A DNA stretch of 64,000 nt from Phytohabitans flavus (GCF_011764545.1 NZ_AP022870.1:2712001-2776000), one strand, 5' to 3'. Positions 44,864 through 54,287 are shown, counted from the stretch's first letter. Numbers and translations are program-made. The notes: a model not told the origin generated them from the letters alone.

Positions 44864-46705
44864 TCAGGATTCCCCGGTACGCCGGAAGACCCCAGACGGG
44901 TCGTAGGCCGCCCGAATCGCGTGGAGGCGGTCCGTGTTACGCCCGTAGTACAGGCTGTCCGGCAGCCCGGCCTCCGGGAAGTTCGGGTACCTGCCACCCG
45001 TCCCGTACGGCTCGACGATCTCCCAGGCGCGCGCGAGCCACTCCTCGCCGGGGTCGCTGGCCGTCAGCTTGAGCAGGAAGCGCTCCGCCCGGTGTGGGAA
45101 GGCGGTCGCCTCCTCGGGCACAGCGTTGTACGCCCCGCCCCACGGCGAGAAGTCCAGCTCACGGGCCTGCCCCGGCACCCGCGCGGCGACCAGGTGGTCC
45201 ACCAAAGCGGCGACCGCGCGGTCCGGCAGAGGACGGCGGAAGTACGACGACCGGCACCGGTCCGGCAGCTCGGGTGGCTTGACCGGACCGTCGCCGTGCA
45301 CGTCCAGCTCGGAGAGGAAACGCTTGACGTCCCGGAACGTTCCGGGCCGCCGTACCCGCGTGCGAGGTCCGTGCCCGACCGCGGCCGTGACCCGCGCCTC
45401 CAGCTCGCCCAAAACCACCATGGCTTGTGCGGCGTCGGCCACGCCGCTTCGCGCGGCGGGGAATGCCGCGTTGACGGCGGCATTGCCTTGCGCGGCTTCG
45501 GCCACGCCGCTCCACGCGTTGGCGGTGGCGCTGTCTTGCGCGACGGGTGCGGCAGTGCCTTGTGTGGCGCGTTGGACGGCAGCGGCGGCGCTCCCTTGTC
45601 CCGCTGGCGCGTCGCTGCCCATCGCGGCGAGTGGGGCGGCAGGGTCGGCGCTGTCTTGTCCGGCCTCTGCGGCGGGTGGCCCAGCGGCCGCGTTGTCGTC
45701 TTGTGTGGCGATTGGTGCGATGGCGGCGCCGAAGAGGCTGACCACCGGCGGCCGTGCCGGGTCGGCGGCGGCCGAGACGACGAGGCTCGCGGCGACACTG
45801 GCGGGTGCGTCCGGCGCGATGGCCTGCCAGGCCACGGCAACGGCGGCCGCGTGCTCGGGCGCCCACGTCAGGTGGAAGGCGACGGCGTCCGGCGCCGGCA
45901 CCGTCGCGAACGTCAGCCGGGTCACGACGCCCGGCGCTCCCCCGCCCCGCAGCATCCAGAAGAGGTCCGCGTGCCGCTCGGCGTCGCACTCCACCACGCT
46001 CCAGCGCCGGAACGGGCTCGGCCCGCCGCCTCCATCGCCTGCCGCGCGCCGCGAGAGCCCAGACTCGCCGGCGGCGGCCGCGGGTCGCTGCTGGTAACCA
46101 GTCCCACCGGAGCCGACCTCGCCGATGGCCGCCCAAGCACTGTCCTGCTCACCACGCCCGGCGTCGGCCGCCGCAGCGCAATCCGGATGGCCAGGCCCGC
46201 CGTCAGCGGCTGCGGCGTCCACCACGACGCGGGCAGCGCGGAGGAAGTCGCAGGTGAGGCCATGGGTCCGGCCGAGGATGCCGAGCCCACCGCCGAGCGT
46301 GAGGCCGGTGATCCCGACCGTCGGGCCGCAGCCGGCGGGGATCGTCAGGCCGTGCGGAGCGAGGTGGTCGTAGAGGTCGCCGAGGCGCACGCCGGCGCCG
46401 ACCGTCACGGTGCCGTCACCGATCTCGACCGCGTCCATCGGCGATACGTCCAGCACGACGCCGGTCGTCGAGGAACGGCCCGCGAAGCAGTGGCCGCCGC
46501 TCCGCACCGCGACCGGCAGTCGAGCGGCACCAGCGAAGTTGAGAGCCGCCTCAACATCCTCCTCAGTTGCGCACAGCACCACCGCCGCCGGGCGCACCTC
46601 GCGGTACCGCACGATCGGCGGTCGCCGCGCCTCGTCGTAGCCGGGCCGCCCCGGCCACAGCACCATCCCCGTGATCGCGCCGTCCAGCGCCGCCCAGTCC
46701 GCCAT
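44864..46705 (-). CDS. BBE-type FAD-linked oxidoreductase with two low-complexity insertions
   Basis: A 613-residue flavoprotein of the berberine-bridge-enzyme-like/FAD-binding type 4 family, about 150 residues longer than usual. The FAD domain has [11 protein letters not shown] with His72 as the expected covalent ligand, and [18 protein letters not shown] with Cys152 as a possible second link. The C-terminal BBE segment is near [15 protein letters not shown] ... [18 protein letters not shown]. Insert 1 (residues ~165-236, 45998-46213) splits VVVDA from [14 protein letters not shown]. Insert 2 (~333-428, 45422-45709) is Ala/Gln/Asp-rich with recurring QDS, QGN and QGT. Both keep frame. It would oxidise sugars or secondary metabolites. 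Confidence 0.88.
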   Translation of the reverse strand: MADWAALDGAITGMVLWPGRPGYDEARRPPIVRYREVRPAAVVLCATEEDVEAALNFAGAARLPVAVRSGGHCFAGRSSTTGVVLDVSPMDAVEIGDGTVTVGAGVRLGDLYDHLAPHGLTIPAGCGPTVGITGLTLGGGLGILGRTHGLTCDFLRAARVVVDAAAADGGPGHPDCAAAADAGRGEQDSAWAAIGEVGSGGTGYQQRPAAAAGESGLSRRAAGDGGGGPSPFRRWSVVECDAERHADLFWMLRGGGAPGVVTRLTFATVPAPDAVAFHLTWAPEHAAAVAVAWQAIAPDAPASVAASLVVSAAADPARPPVVSLFGAAIAPIATQDDNAAAGPPAAEAGQDSADPAAPLAAMGSDAPAGQGSAAAAVQRATQGTAAPVAQDSATANAWSGVAEAAQGNAAVNAAFPAARSGVADAAQAMVVLGELEARVTAAVGHGPRTRVRRPGTFRDVKRFLSELDVHGDGPVKPPELPDRCRSSYFRRPLPDRAVAALVDHLVAARVPGQARELDFSPWGGAYNAVPEEATAFPHRAERFLLKLTASDPGEEWLARAWEIVEPYGTGGRYPNFPEAGLPDSLYYGRNTDRLHAIRAAYDPSGVFRRTGES

Positions 46706-46849
46706 CCACCAGAGGCTATCCCCTCGGATTCTTGCGAGAGTGTTGTCGCGAGATTTCGAGTATTGGTTCAACTATTGCGAACATGTGTCGAGTCCTGGCA
46801 CGATGACCGTCGATCCCTCAAGCCCGCACACCCCCTGAGGAGCGCCGAC

Positions 46850-49252
46850 ATGGCGGTATCGCGCCGTACCTTCGTGACGTCCGTGGCCGCCGGCTCCGCC
46901 CTGGCCGCCGTCTCGACGACCGAGATCGTCTCGGCCCTGACCAGCGCGGCCAGCGCCGCGAGCCCGCCCGGCGACGTGGTCGGGAAGATCTCCGTCGGCT
47001 ACCAGGGGTGGTTCGCCTGCCCCGGCGACAGCGCCTCGATCGGCGGGTGGTGGCACTGGAGCCGCGACCGGTTCCAGCCGCCCTCGCCGAGCAACACCAC
47101 GATCGTCTCCTGGCCGGACATGCGCGAGTACACGCGCGGCTACACCACCGCCTACCCCAACCTAGGCAACGGGCAGCCCGCCCAGCTCTTCTCCTCGTAC
47201 GACCAGCAGACCGTCGACACCCACTTCCGGTGGATGCAGGAGAACGGGTGCGACACGGCGGCACTGCAACGGTTCAACCCGTTCGGCGACGAGGGGCCGA
47301 CCCGCGACGCGATGGCGGTCAAGGTGCGGGACGCGGCGGAGCGCTTCGGGCGCAAGTTCTACATCATGTACGACGTCACAAGCTGGACCAACATGCAGTC
47401 CGAGCTGAAAACTGACTGGACCACCAAGATGTCGGCGCACACCGCCTCACCCGCGTACGCCCGGCAGAACGGCAAGCCGGTCGTGTGCATCTGGGGCTTC
47501 GGCTTCAACGACTCCGGCCGCCCGTTCGCGCCGGCGCCCTGCCTCGAGGTGGTCAACTGGTTCAAGGCGCAGGGCTGCTATGTGATCGGCGGCGTCCCCA
47601 CGTACTGGCGGCAGGGCATCAACGACTCCCGGCCCGGCTTCCTCGACGTCTACCACGCGTTCAACATGATCTCGCCGTGGATGGTCGGCCGCACCGGCAC
47701 GCTCGACGGCCTGGACTGGTTCTACGCCAACGTCAATGTGCCGGACCAGGCCGACTGCAACGCGCACGGCATCGACTACCAGCCCTGTGTGATGCCTGGT
47801 GACCTGTCCACCGGAGCTCGCGCGCACGGCGACTTCTACTGGCGGCACTTTTACAACATGGTGCGGGTCGGTTGCCAGGGCATCTACATCTCGATGTTCG
47901 ACGAGTACAACGAGGGCAACCAGATCGCCAAGACCGCTGAAACCGCGGCCACCGTGCCGGCCGGCAGCGGGATCCGGCCGCTGGACGAGGACGGCACGTT
48001 CTGCTCGTCCGACTACTACCTGCGGATCACGGCGGACGGCGGCCGGATGCTGAAGGGCCAGCTCGCGCTCACCCCGGTGCGGCCCACGCCACCGGTCGCC
48101 GGAGGCGGACCCGACCCGCAGCCCGGCGGCAATCTGGCGGCGGGCCGGCCCACGTCGGCCAGCAGTCAGAACGGTGCCTTCGTCCCCGCCAACGCGGTGG
48201 ACAACAACGCCGGCACCTACTGGGAGAGCGTCAACAACGCCTTTCCCCAGTGGCTTCAGGTAGACCTTGGGACGGCCGCGCAGGTCAACCGCGTGGTGTT
48301 GAGGCTGCCCTCAAGTTGGGGGACGCGCACCCAAACGCTGTCGGTACGCGGCAGCACCAACGGCTCGACGTTCACCACGCTCGCCGCCTCAGCCGGCCGA
48401 GTCTTCGACCCCGCGTCGGGCAACACGGTGACGCTGACCTTCCCGGCGACCAGCGCACGCTACGTCCGGATCGAGGTCACGGCCAACACCGGCTGGCCGG
48501 CCGCCCAGCTCGCCACCCTTGAGGTGTACGCGGCCACGGGCCAGCCCACCGACCCGCCGCCCACCGCGCCGGGCAACCTGACCGTCACCGCGAAGTCGTC
48601 GACCAGCGTGTCACTGTCCTGGACCGCGAGCACGGACAACGCGGGCGTGACCGGATACCAGGTGCTGCGCGGCGGCGCGGTCGTGGCGACCACCGCGGGG
48701 ACGTCGGCGACCGTGACCGGGCTGAGCCCCGCGACGGCGTACAGCTTCCAGGTCACCGCCCAGGACGCGGCCGGCAACACCTCGCCGCCCTCCAACACGG
48801 TCAGCGTCACCACCGACCCCGCGCCGCAGCCGGGCGGCAACCTGGCGGCGGGCCGGCCAGCGACCGCGAGCAGCCAGACTCAGAGCTACGGGCCGGGCAA
48901 CGTCGTGGATGGCAACGCGGGCAGCTACTGGGAGAGCGCGAACAACGCGTTTCCACAGTGGATTCAAGTGGACCTCGGGTCGGCGCTCTCGGTCGGCCGT
49001 GTGGTGCTCAAGCTCCCGCCGCCGGCCGCCTGGGCCACCCGCACGCAGACGCTCTCGGTGCAGGGCAGCACCAACGGCTCGACGTTCACGACGCTGGTCG
49101 CCTCGGGCGGGCGCACCTTCAACCCGGCCACCGGAAACCTGGTGACGCTCACGTTCCCGGCGGCGGGCGTCCGCTACCTGCGCGTCCAGATCACCGCGAA
49201 CACCGGATGGCCGGCGGGCCAGCTGTCCGAGCTGGAGGCCTACGCCTCCTGA
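46850..49252 (+). CDS. Tat-exported GH71/99-like glycoside hydrolase with discoidin-FN3-discoidin modules
   Basis: An 800-residue protein. The start at 46850 follows GAGGAG by eight bases. The N-terminus SRRTFVTSVAAGSALA is a twin-arginine signal, so it is exported folded. The catalytic region (about 45-405; KISVGYQGWFACPGD, RFGRKFYIMYDVTSW, QGIYISMFDEYNEGNQ) resembles GH71/GH99-like barrels. A discoidin domain (about 425-565), an FN3 domain (about 575-660, LTVTAKSSTSVSLSWTAS ... YSFQVTAQDAAGN) and a second discoidin domain (about 668-800) follow. The two discoidin domains are close paralogues of each other. The likely substrate is an alpha-mannan or alpha-glucan; this is not fixed by the sequence. 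Confidence 0.9.
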   Translation: MAVSRRTFVTSVAAGSALAAVSTTEIVSALTSAASAASPPGDVVGKISVGYQGWFACPGDSASIGGWWHWSRDRFQPPSPSNTTIVSWPDMREYTRGYTTAYPNLGNGQPAQLFSSYDQQTVDTHFRWMQENGCDTAALQRFNPFGDEGPTRDAMAVKVRDAAERFGRKFYIMYDVTSWTNMQSELKTDWTTKMSAHTASPAYARQNGKPVVCIWGFGFNDSGRPFAPAPCLEVVNWFKAQGCYVIGGVPTYWRQGINDSRPGFLDVYHAFNMISPWMVGRTGTLDGLDWFYANVNVPDQADCNAHGIDYQPCVMPGDLSTGARAHGDFYWRHFYNMVRVGCQGIYISMFDEYNEGNQIAKTAETAATVPAGSGIRPLDEDGTFCSSDYYLRITADGGRMLKGQLALTPVRPTPPVAGGGPDPQPGGNLAAGRPTSASSQNGAFVPANAVDNNAGTYWESVNNAFPQWLQVDLGTAAQVNRVVLRLPSSWGTRTQTLSVRGSTNGSTFTTLAASAGRVFDPASGNTVTLTFPATSARYVRIEVTANTGWPAAQLATLEVYAATGQPTDPPPTAPGNLTVTAKSSTSVSLSWTASTDNAGVTGYQVLRGGAVVATTAGTSATVTGLSPATAYSFQVTAQDAAGNTSPPSNTVSVTTDPAPQPGGNLAAGRPATASSQTQSYGPGNVVDGNAGSYWESANNAFPQWIQVDLGSALSVGRVVLKLPPPAAWATRTQTLSVQGSTNGSTFTTLVASGGRTFNPATGNLVTLTFPAAGVRYLRVQITANTGWPAGQLSELEAYAS

Positions 49253-49374
49253 CTCTCCGCTCAGCCCGGCCGCGGCCGACGTCACCGCACTGGTGGTCGG
49301 CCGCGCCGCCCTTCGCACTCATGCCTGCGGCGCGCCTCCGCGCTGGCGGCAAGGGACAGACCGGCCCGGTCCAG

Positions 49375-49459
49375 CACGACCAGACATCGGTGGCAATCTC
49401 GCCCGTGGTGGAGACTGCACGACCGGACATCGGTGGCGGTCTCGCCCATTGGCGAGACC
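49375..49459. repeat. Two-copy direct repeat with hairpin after the GH71/99-like gene
   Basis: CACGACC(A/G)GACATCGGTGGC begins near 49375 and again near 49417. The second copy ends in a perfect hairpin GGTCTCGCC-CATT-GGCGAGACC (49438-49459). The remaining sequence to 49762 is GC-rich with no gene. Confidence 0.55.
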
Positions 49460-49471
49460 GACGCTAACCCC

Positions 49472-49501
49472 AAGGCGCCTCCACACCCAAGGAGGCGCCT
49501 T
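49472..49501. terminator. Strong hairpin in the 49253-49762 gap
   Basis: AAGGCGCCTCC (49472-49482) pairs perfectly with GGAGGCGCCTT (49491-49501) across an 8-base loop, about 220 bases after the hydrolase stop. It is probably a terminator insulating the Nudix gene. Confidence 0.55.
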
Positions 49502-49739
49502 GCGCCACTGCGCACGCGAACGCCTCGCCCGCCGCCCGCCCGAGGCCTCCGGACTCGCGGCCGCCCCGGCGCCTCCGCGCCCCGGACACCTCGGCCATGG
49601 ACTGTCGGTGCCCCACAACCCCGGACACTCCGTGCCTCCGCTCCTATGGACGTCTTTCCGTGGACGCCTGGCACCTCCGCGCCCGCACACCCGGCGCCTT
49701 CGCTGCGCGGACGGCCGCCATCCCTGCGACCAGCCTTTA

Positions 49740-49752
49740 CGTCAACAAGACG
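49740..49752. promoter_or_regulatory. Putative autoregulatory operator of the Nudix regulator
   Basis: CGTC-AACAA-GACG is a short dyad in an AT-richer stretch (TTTACGTCAACAAGACGATTA) eleven bases before the Nudix start. NrtR-type regulators commonly bind palindromes of this kind at their own promoters. Confidence 0.35.
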
Positions 49753-49762
49753 ATTAGCTAGC

Positions 49763-50506
49763 ATGGCCGCCGTGAGCGGACCGCAGCCGCAGTTCTTTGG
49801 GATGGCCGTGACCGTCGACGTCGTCGTCCTGACGATCCGCGACGACGAGCTGCAAGTGCTCCTGGTCGAGCGGGGGGTCGAGCCATTCCGGGGAGCACTC
49901 GCGCTGCCCGGCGGGTTCATCGGGCCGGACGAGGACGCCGAGCCCGCCGCCCGGCGCGAGCTGGCCGAGGAGACCGCGCTCGATCGCGGCGGCCTCTATC
50001 TTGAGCAGCTCCGCACCTTCGCCGCGCCGGCCCGCGACCCGCGCGGCCGGGTCGTCACGGTCGCCTACCTGGCGATCGCGCCCGACCTGCCGGTGCCGGT
50101 GGGCGGCAGTGATGCCCGCGCCGCCCGCTGGCAGCCGGTGTGGTCAGTGCTCTCGGGCCATGTCAAGCTCGCCTTCGACCACCTCGGCATCGTCGAGTAC
50201 GGGGTCGACCGCGCGCGCTCCAAGCTGGAGTACACGACCCTCGCCACCGCCTTCTGCCCCGAGGTCTTCACGATGACCGAGCTGCGCCGGGTGTACGAGG
50301 TGGTGTGGGGCGTCTCGATCGACGCCCGCAACTTCCATCGCAAGGTCACGAACGCCGCCGACTTCCTCGAGCCGACCGGCGAGCGGCGGGTCCTGGAGAC
50401 CGGACGCCCGGCCGCCCTCTACCGCCGCGGGCCGGCGAGGACCTTGTTCCCCCCGATGCTGCGCGGAGCGTTCCCGCCGGTGCCGCTCGCCGACTCTGGG
50501 GCGTAG
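49763..50506 (+). CDS. Nudix domain protein with C-terminal winged helix (NrtR-like regulator)
   Basis: A 247-residue protein. The Nudix domain is about 12-145 with a near-complete Nudix box (GFIGPDEDAEPAARRELAEETAL; Thr replaces the final Gly). The C-terminal winged helix is about 160-235 (FTMTELRRVYEVVWG ... NFHRKVTNAADFLEPTG), the NrtR layout. NrtR proteins sense ADP-ribose and control NAD metabolism. In actinobacteria related proteins control other ADP-ribose or pentose genes. Its 3' end overlaps the convergent CDP-alcohol transferase gene by 88 bases. Confidence 0.88.
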   Translation: MAAVSGPQPQFFGMAVTVDVVVLTIRDDELQVLLVERGVEPFRGALALPGGFIGPDEDAEPAARRELAEETALDRGGLYLEQLRTFAAPARDPRGRVVTVAYLAIAPDLPVPVGGSDARAARWQPVWSVLSGHVKLAFDHLGIVEYGVDRARSKLEYTTLATAFCPEVFTMTELRRVYEVVWGVSIDARNFHRKVTNAADFLEPTGERRVLETGRPAALYRRGPARTLFPPMLRGAFPPVPLADSGA

Positions 50507-51256
50507 GGCAGCGCCACGGCGGCGGCGACGAACCGCTGGATCTCGTGGGCCCGCCACAGCCAGGCCACGTCCCGGCTGAAGGACCAGATCAGCAGCGCCA
50601 ACGCCGTACCCACGACGGCCATCGCCATCGGGTACGGCAGTATTCCGGAACTCGCCGCCGCCAGCACCACACCCTGGATCGCGGCGACGGTCTTGCGGGA
50701 CATCCGATGCGGCAGGGCGGCCCGCAGCCACGGCAGCGCCCAGCTGGCCGCCACGAAGGCGTACCGGAACGCGCCGATGGCGAGCACCCACGGGCCCAAG
50801 AACTGGGCGACGACCGCGCTCAGCACCAAAATGAGGACGGCGTCAACTTCCATGTCGAAGCGCGCGCCGAGCGCCGAGGTGCTGTTGGTGCGGCGGGCCA
50901 CCTGGCCGTCCACAGCGTCGAGTGCGAGCGCCACCGCGGCCAGCGTCACGAAGACCACGACCGGCACGGCGTGCCCGGTGAGCCAGTCCGCGGCCAGCGC
51001 GGCCACGCCGCCGACGAGCGTCGCGCGGGCAAGCGTGACCTGGTTGGCCGGGCCGAGGAACGTGGTACCGGAGCGGCGGAGGGCCCGCCCGAGGAGCACC
51101 CACGTGCCGACCGCGTACACCACGCCGACCGCCCAACCGGCCGCGTTGAGGCCCACCCCGCGGCCAGCATGCTCAGGAGAACGAACTGCACCGCCAGTCC
51201 CGCTGTGTGCCCATCGACGGTGGGGTGGTTTCGAGGGGCCGGTCGCTGACAGTCAA
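50419..51256 (-). pseudogene. CDP-alcohol phosphatidyltransferase, two frameshifts near the start as sequenced
   Basis: The main frame (245 residues) holds the family signature D-x2-DG-x2-AR-x8-G-x3-D-x3-D ([13 protein letters not shown] then [14 protein letters not shown]) and six membrane helices. It makes phospholipids from CDP-activated lipid plus an alcohol. The N-terminus is split: a TTG start at 51256 with GGAGG reads [12 protein letters not shown]. After the run at 51222-51225 the next frame reads [22 protein letters not shown], and after the run at 51156-51159 the main frame begins [10 protein letters not shown]. One added base at each site yields a ~278-residue protein. It is divergent from the dehydrogenase-PTPS-GT4 genes. 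Confidence 0.82.
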
Positions 51257-51370
51257 CGTTCCTCCGTAGTTGTCTGGCGGGTAGGGCCCCACCACGTATG
51301 GTTACCTGGGCCCTTGGACTGGAAAACGGGAAACGGGCCGGTTTGGTTCATCGGCCACGGAAGGAGATCC

Positions 51371-52428
51371 ATGACGCTCCGTGGTCGAGCGTTCTGGCTC
51401 AGGTCTCCCGGCGCCGGTGAGATCCGCCCTGTCACCCTCGCGCCGCCGGGTCCGGACGAGGTGCTCGTGCGTTCGCTCTGGTCGGGCGTGAGCCGGGGGA
51501 CAGAGACGCTCGTCTTCCGTGGCGGGGTGCCCGAGAGCCAGCACGCGGCCATGCGCGCACCGTTCCAGGAGGGCGATTTTCCGGCCCCCGTCAAGTACGG
51601 CTACCTGAACGTCGGCCTTGTGGAGGACGGGCCGGACGAGCTGCGCGGGCGCGCGGTCTTCTGCCTGTACCCGCACCAGACCCGGTATGTCGTCCCCGCG
51701 TCCGCCGTCACGCCGGTACCGGACAGCGTGCCTGCGCGACGGGCCGTCCTCGCCGGCATGGTGGAAACCGCCGTGAACGCACTGTGGGACGCGACCCCCT
51801 CGTCGGCGACCGGGTCACCGTGGTCGGTGGGGGCATGGTGGGGTGCAGTGTCGCCGCGGTGCTGGCCCGCTTCCCCGGTGCGCGGGTGCAGCTTGTCGAC
51901 GCCGACCCGGCCCGCGCGGTGACCGCGGCCGCTCTCGGCGTGGAGTTCGCCGCGCCTGAGGGCGCGGCCGGCGACCGCGACCTGGTCATCCACGCCAGCG
52001 CGACGTCCGCCGGTCTGGCCCGTTCGCTGGAGCTGCTCGCACCGGAGGGCACGGTGGTCGAGCTGAGCTGGTACGGCGACCGCACCGTCACGGTCCCGCT
52101 CGGGGAGCACTTCCACTCCCGCCGGCTCACCGTGCGCAGCAGTCAGGTGGGCACGGTGTCACCGGCGGTGAAGGGGCGGCGGACGTACGCGGACCGGCTC
52201 GCGCTCGCGCTGGAGTTGCTCGCCGACCCCGCGTTCGACGCGCTGCTGACGGGCGAGTCAACTTTCGACGAGCTGCCCGCGCTGCTGCCCAAGCTCGCCG
52301 GCGGGGAGCTGCCCGCGCTGTGCCACCTCGTACGCTACGACACCGACCCGGCGCCGGCGCCGGCCGATCCGGCGAACCCGTCGACCGGAGCTGGCGGCGC
52401 ACCCACCGACACTGCCCCAGGAGGTTGA
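51371..52428 (+). pseudogene. Zinc-type alcohol dehydrogenase-like protein, frameshifted as sequenced
   Basis: A perfect AAGGAGATCC ribosome site precedes [14 protein letters not shown]. The GroES-like N-domain keeps [18 protein letters not shown]. The frame breaks at the C run 51795-51799 (NALWDATP); one added C joins it to [22 protein letters not shown], the NAD(P)-binding motif. The usual structural-zinc Cys cluster is not seen, and the catalytic Cys is replaced by SRGTET-type residues, as in several dehydrogenases of unknown substrate. Its stop abuts the PTPS-like gene, so they are co-transcribed. Confidence 0.85.
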
Positions 52429-52432
52429 GGGT

Positions 52433-52831
52433 TTGTTCAGCATCACCGTCCGGGACCACATCATGGTCGCGCACAGCTTCCGCGGCGAGGTGTTCGGCCC
52501 GGCGCAGCGGCTGCACGGCGCGACGTTCGTGGTCGACGCGACGTTCCGCCGGCCCGAGCTCGACGCCGACAACATCGTGGTCGACATCGGGCTCGCCACC
52601 GCGCAGCTCGGCGAGGTGCTGGGCGATCTGAACTACCGCAACCTCGACGACGAACCCGCGTTCGCCGGCATCAACACGTCCACCGAGTTCCTGGCCAAGG
52701 TGATCGCGGATCGTCTCGCCGACCGGGTGGCCGCGGGCGCGCTCGGCGAGGGCGCGCGAGGGCTGTCCGGGATCACGGTCACGCTGCACGAGTCGCACGC
52801 CGCGTGGGCCAGCTACGAGCGGCCCCTGTGA
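52433..52831 (+). CDS. 6-pyruvoyl-tetrahydropterin synthase/QueD-like protein with altered active site
   Basis: A 132-residue T-fold protein with a TTG start at 52433 and GGAGG eight bases upstream. It aligns with PTPS/6-carboxytetrahydropterin synthase: [45 protein letters not shown] and [17 protein letters not shown]. His14 and His28 are kept, but the third zinc His (HGH) is Ala30 and the catalytic Cys position is Gln25. So the standard triphosphate-lyase chemistry is doubtful. It lies between the dehydrogenase and GT4 genes in one operon. Confidence 0.87.
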   Translation: MFSITVRDHIMVAHSFRGEVFGPAQRLHGATFVVDATFRRPELDADNIVVDIGLATAQLGEVLGDLNYRNLDDEPAFAGINTSTEFLAKVIADRLADRVAAGALGEGARGLSGITVTLHESHAAWASYERPL

Positions 52832-53027
52832 GCGAGCGACCGGGCCCAGTACCGCGAGGCGCCGCGGCCCGCGCACGGCGCGCGGGTCAGCGACGAGCGA
52901 CCCCTTCGAGCGAGCGTTCCGGCCCGGCACCGCGAGGCGCCGCAGTACGAGCGGCAGCACGGCCGGACGCCGCGGCCCGCCCGCGTAGACCGCAACGGCG
53001 CGGCGTGGGGCGGAACGGGGAAGCGCC
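52828..53027. repeat. Two-copy ~80-bp direct repeat between PTPS-like and GT4 genes
   Basis: GAGCGAGCG...CCGGGCC(C)AGTACCGCGAGGCGCCGC begins at the 3' end of the PTPS-like gene and recurs about 80 bases later in altered form (CGAGCGAGCGTTCCGG then CCCGGCACCGCGAGGCGCCG). No gene is seen. Confidence 0.55.
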
Positions 53028-54287
53028 GTGACCACCCTGCACGTAGTGCTCCCGGCCGGTGTGGACGACCCGGCGGGCCCCAGCGGCGGCAACCGTTACG
53101 ACCGGCGGGCCTGCGACGAGCTGGCCGCGCAGGGCTGGCGGGTCGTCGAGCACGCCGCGGACGGCGACTGGCCGCGCCCGGACGCCGCACAGGTCGCCCG
53201 CCTGGCGGCCACCCTCGCAGCGGTACCTGACGGTGGTCTCATTTTGCTGGACGGCCTGGTGGCGTGCGCGGCGCCCGACGTGGTGGTACCCGCGGCGGCG
53301 CGGCTACGGCTTGCCGTTCTGGTGCACCTCCCGCTCGTGGACGAGGCCGGCGACGGCGACCTGGACGCCCGCGAGCGGGAGACCCTCCGGGCCGCGGGCG
53401 CCGTCATCGCGACCAGCGAGGGCGCCGCCCGGCGCCTGGCCGCACTGCACGGTCTCGATGGCGTACGGGTCGCCGCCCCTGGGGTGGACCCGGCACCCCG
53501 GTCAGCGGGTACCGCCAACGGCTCACGCCTGCTCTGCGTCGCCGCAGTGATCCCACGCAAGGCGCAGGATGTGCTGGTCTCCGCCCTCGCCTCCGTCGCG
53601 GAACTCGACTGGACCTGCGACTTCGCCGGCGCGCTCGACCGCGACCCACCGTACGCCGCCCGTGTGGCCGCAGCGGCCGACGAACTTGGCGGGCGGGTCA
53701 ACTTCGCCGGCCCGCTGGTGGGTGCGGAGCTAGATGCCCGCTACGCCGAGGCGGACCTCCTTGTCCTGCCGTCGCGCGCGGAGACGTACGGCATGGTGGT
53801 GACCGAGGCTCTCGCCCGCGGCGTCCCGGTGCTCGCGACCGACGTGAGTGGCGTACCGGAGGCGCTCGGCTGGGCACCGGCACCGCCGGATCAGGCCGAC
53901 CCGCCCGACTCGGCAACCCCGTCCGGGCGACTCGCCGATGACGCCAGCCAGCCGCGGCCGGCCGACCCGTCATCGTGGTCGCTGACGAGGCCGGGTGGAG
54001 CCGGCGCCAGCCAGGCCGGCACCGGCGCGGTGGCGGGTGGTGGAGCCGGCGCGGCCGCGCGACAAGGCGTCGACACCCCGGGCGAGCCGGCCGGGTCGGG
54101 GTGGGTACGGCCGGGGATGCTGGTGCCGCCCGGCGATTCGGCGGCGCTCGCAGACGCGCTGAGGCGGTGGCTCACGCAACCTGAGGTGCGGGTCAAGTTG
54201 CGCGCGGCGGCCGCGGCTCGCCGCTCCACGCTGGACGGCTGGGACGCGACCGCGCGGGCACTCGCCGCCGTGCTGGACGCACTGTGA
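53028..54287 (+). CDS. GT4-family glycosyltransferase with an in-frame low-complexity insertion
   Basis: A 419-residue GT-B enzyme with a GTG start. The N-domain opens LHVVLPAGVDDPAGPSGGNRYD. The C-domain has LLCVAAVIPRKAQDVLV and the nucleotide-sugar EX7E motif (Glu252 and Glu260 in SRAETYGMVVTEALARGVPVL). A Pro/Ala/Gly/Ser-rich insert (residues ~284-359, 53877-54104) separates GVPEALG from RPGMLVPPGD, which are adjacent in ordinary GT4 enzymes. It presumably glycosylates a small molecule or lipid made by the surrounding cluster. Confidence 0.88.
   Translation: MTTLHVVLPAGVDDPAGPSGGNRYDRRACDELAAQGWRVVEHAADGDWPRPDAAQVARLAATLAAVPDGGLILLDGLVACAAPDVVVPAAARLRLAVLVHLPLVDEAGDGDLDARERETLRAAGAVIATSEGAARRLAALHGLDGVRVAAPGVDPAPRSAGTANGSRLLCVAAVIPRKAQDVLVSALASVAELDWTCDFAGALDRDPPYAARVAAAADELGGRVNFAGPLVGAELDARYAEADLLVLPSRAETYGMVVTEALARGVPVLATDVSGVPEALGWAPAPPDQADPPDSATPSGRLADDASQPRPADPSSWSLTRPGGAGASQAGTGAVAGGGAGAAARQGVDTPGEPAGSGWVRPGMLVPPGDSAALADALRRWLTQPEVRVKLRAAAAARRSTLDGWDATARALAAVLDAL

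Noticed and set aside
44825..46849. In-frame upstream extension of the GH71/99-like gene across the flavoprotein region
   Set aside because: The extension reads opposite to a well-supported gene, while the Tat signal and ribosome site at 46850 define the true start.
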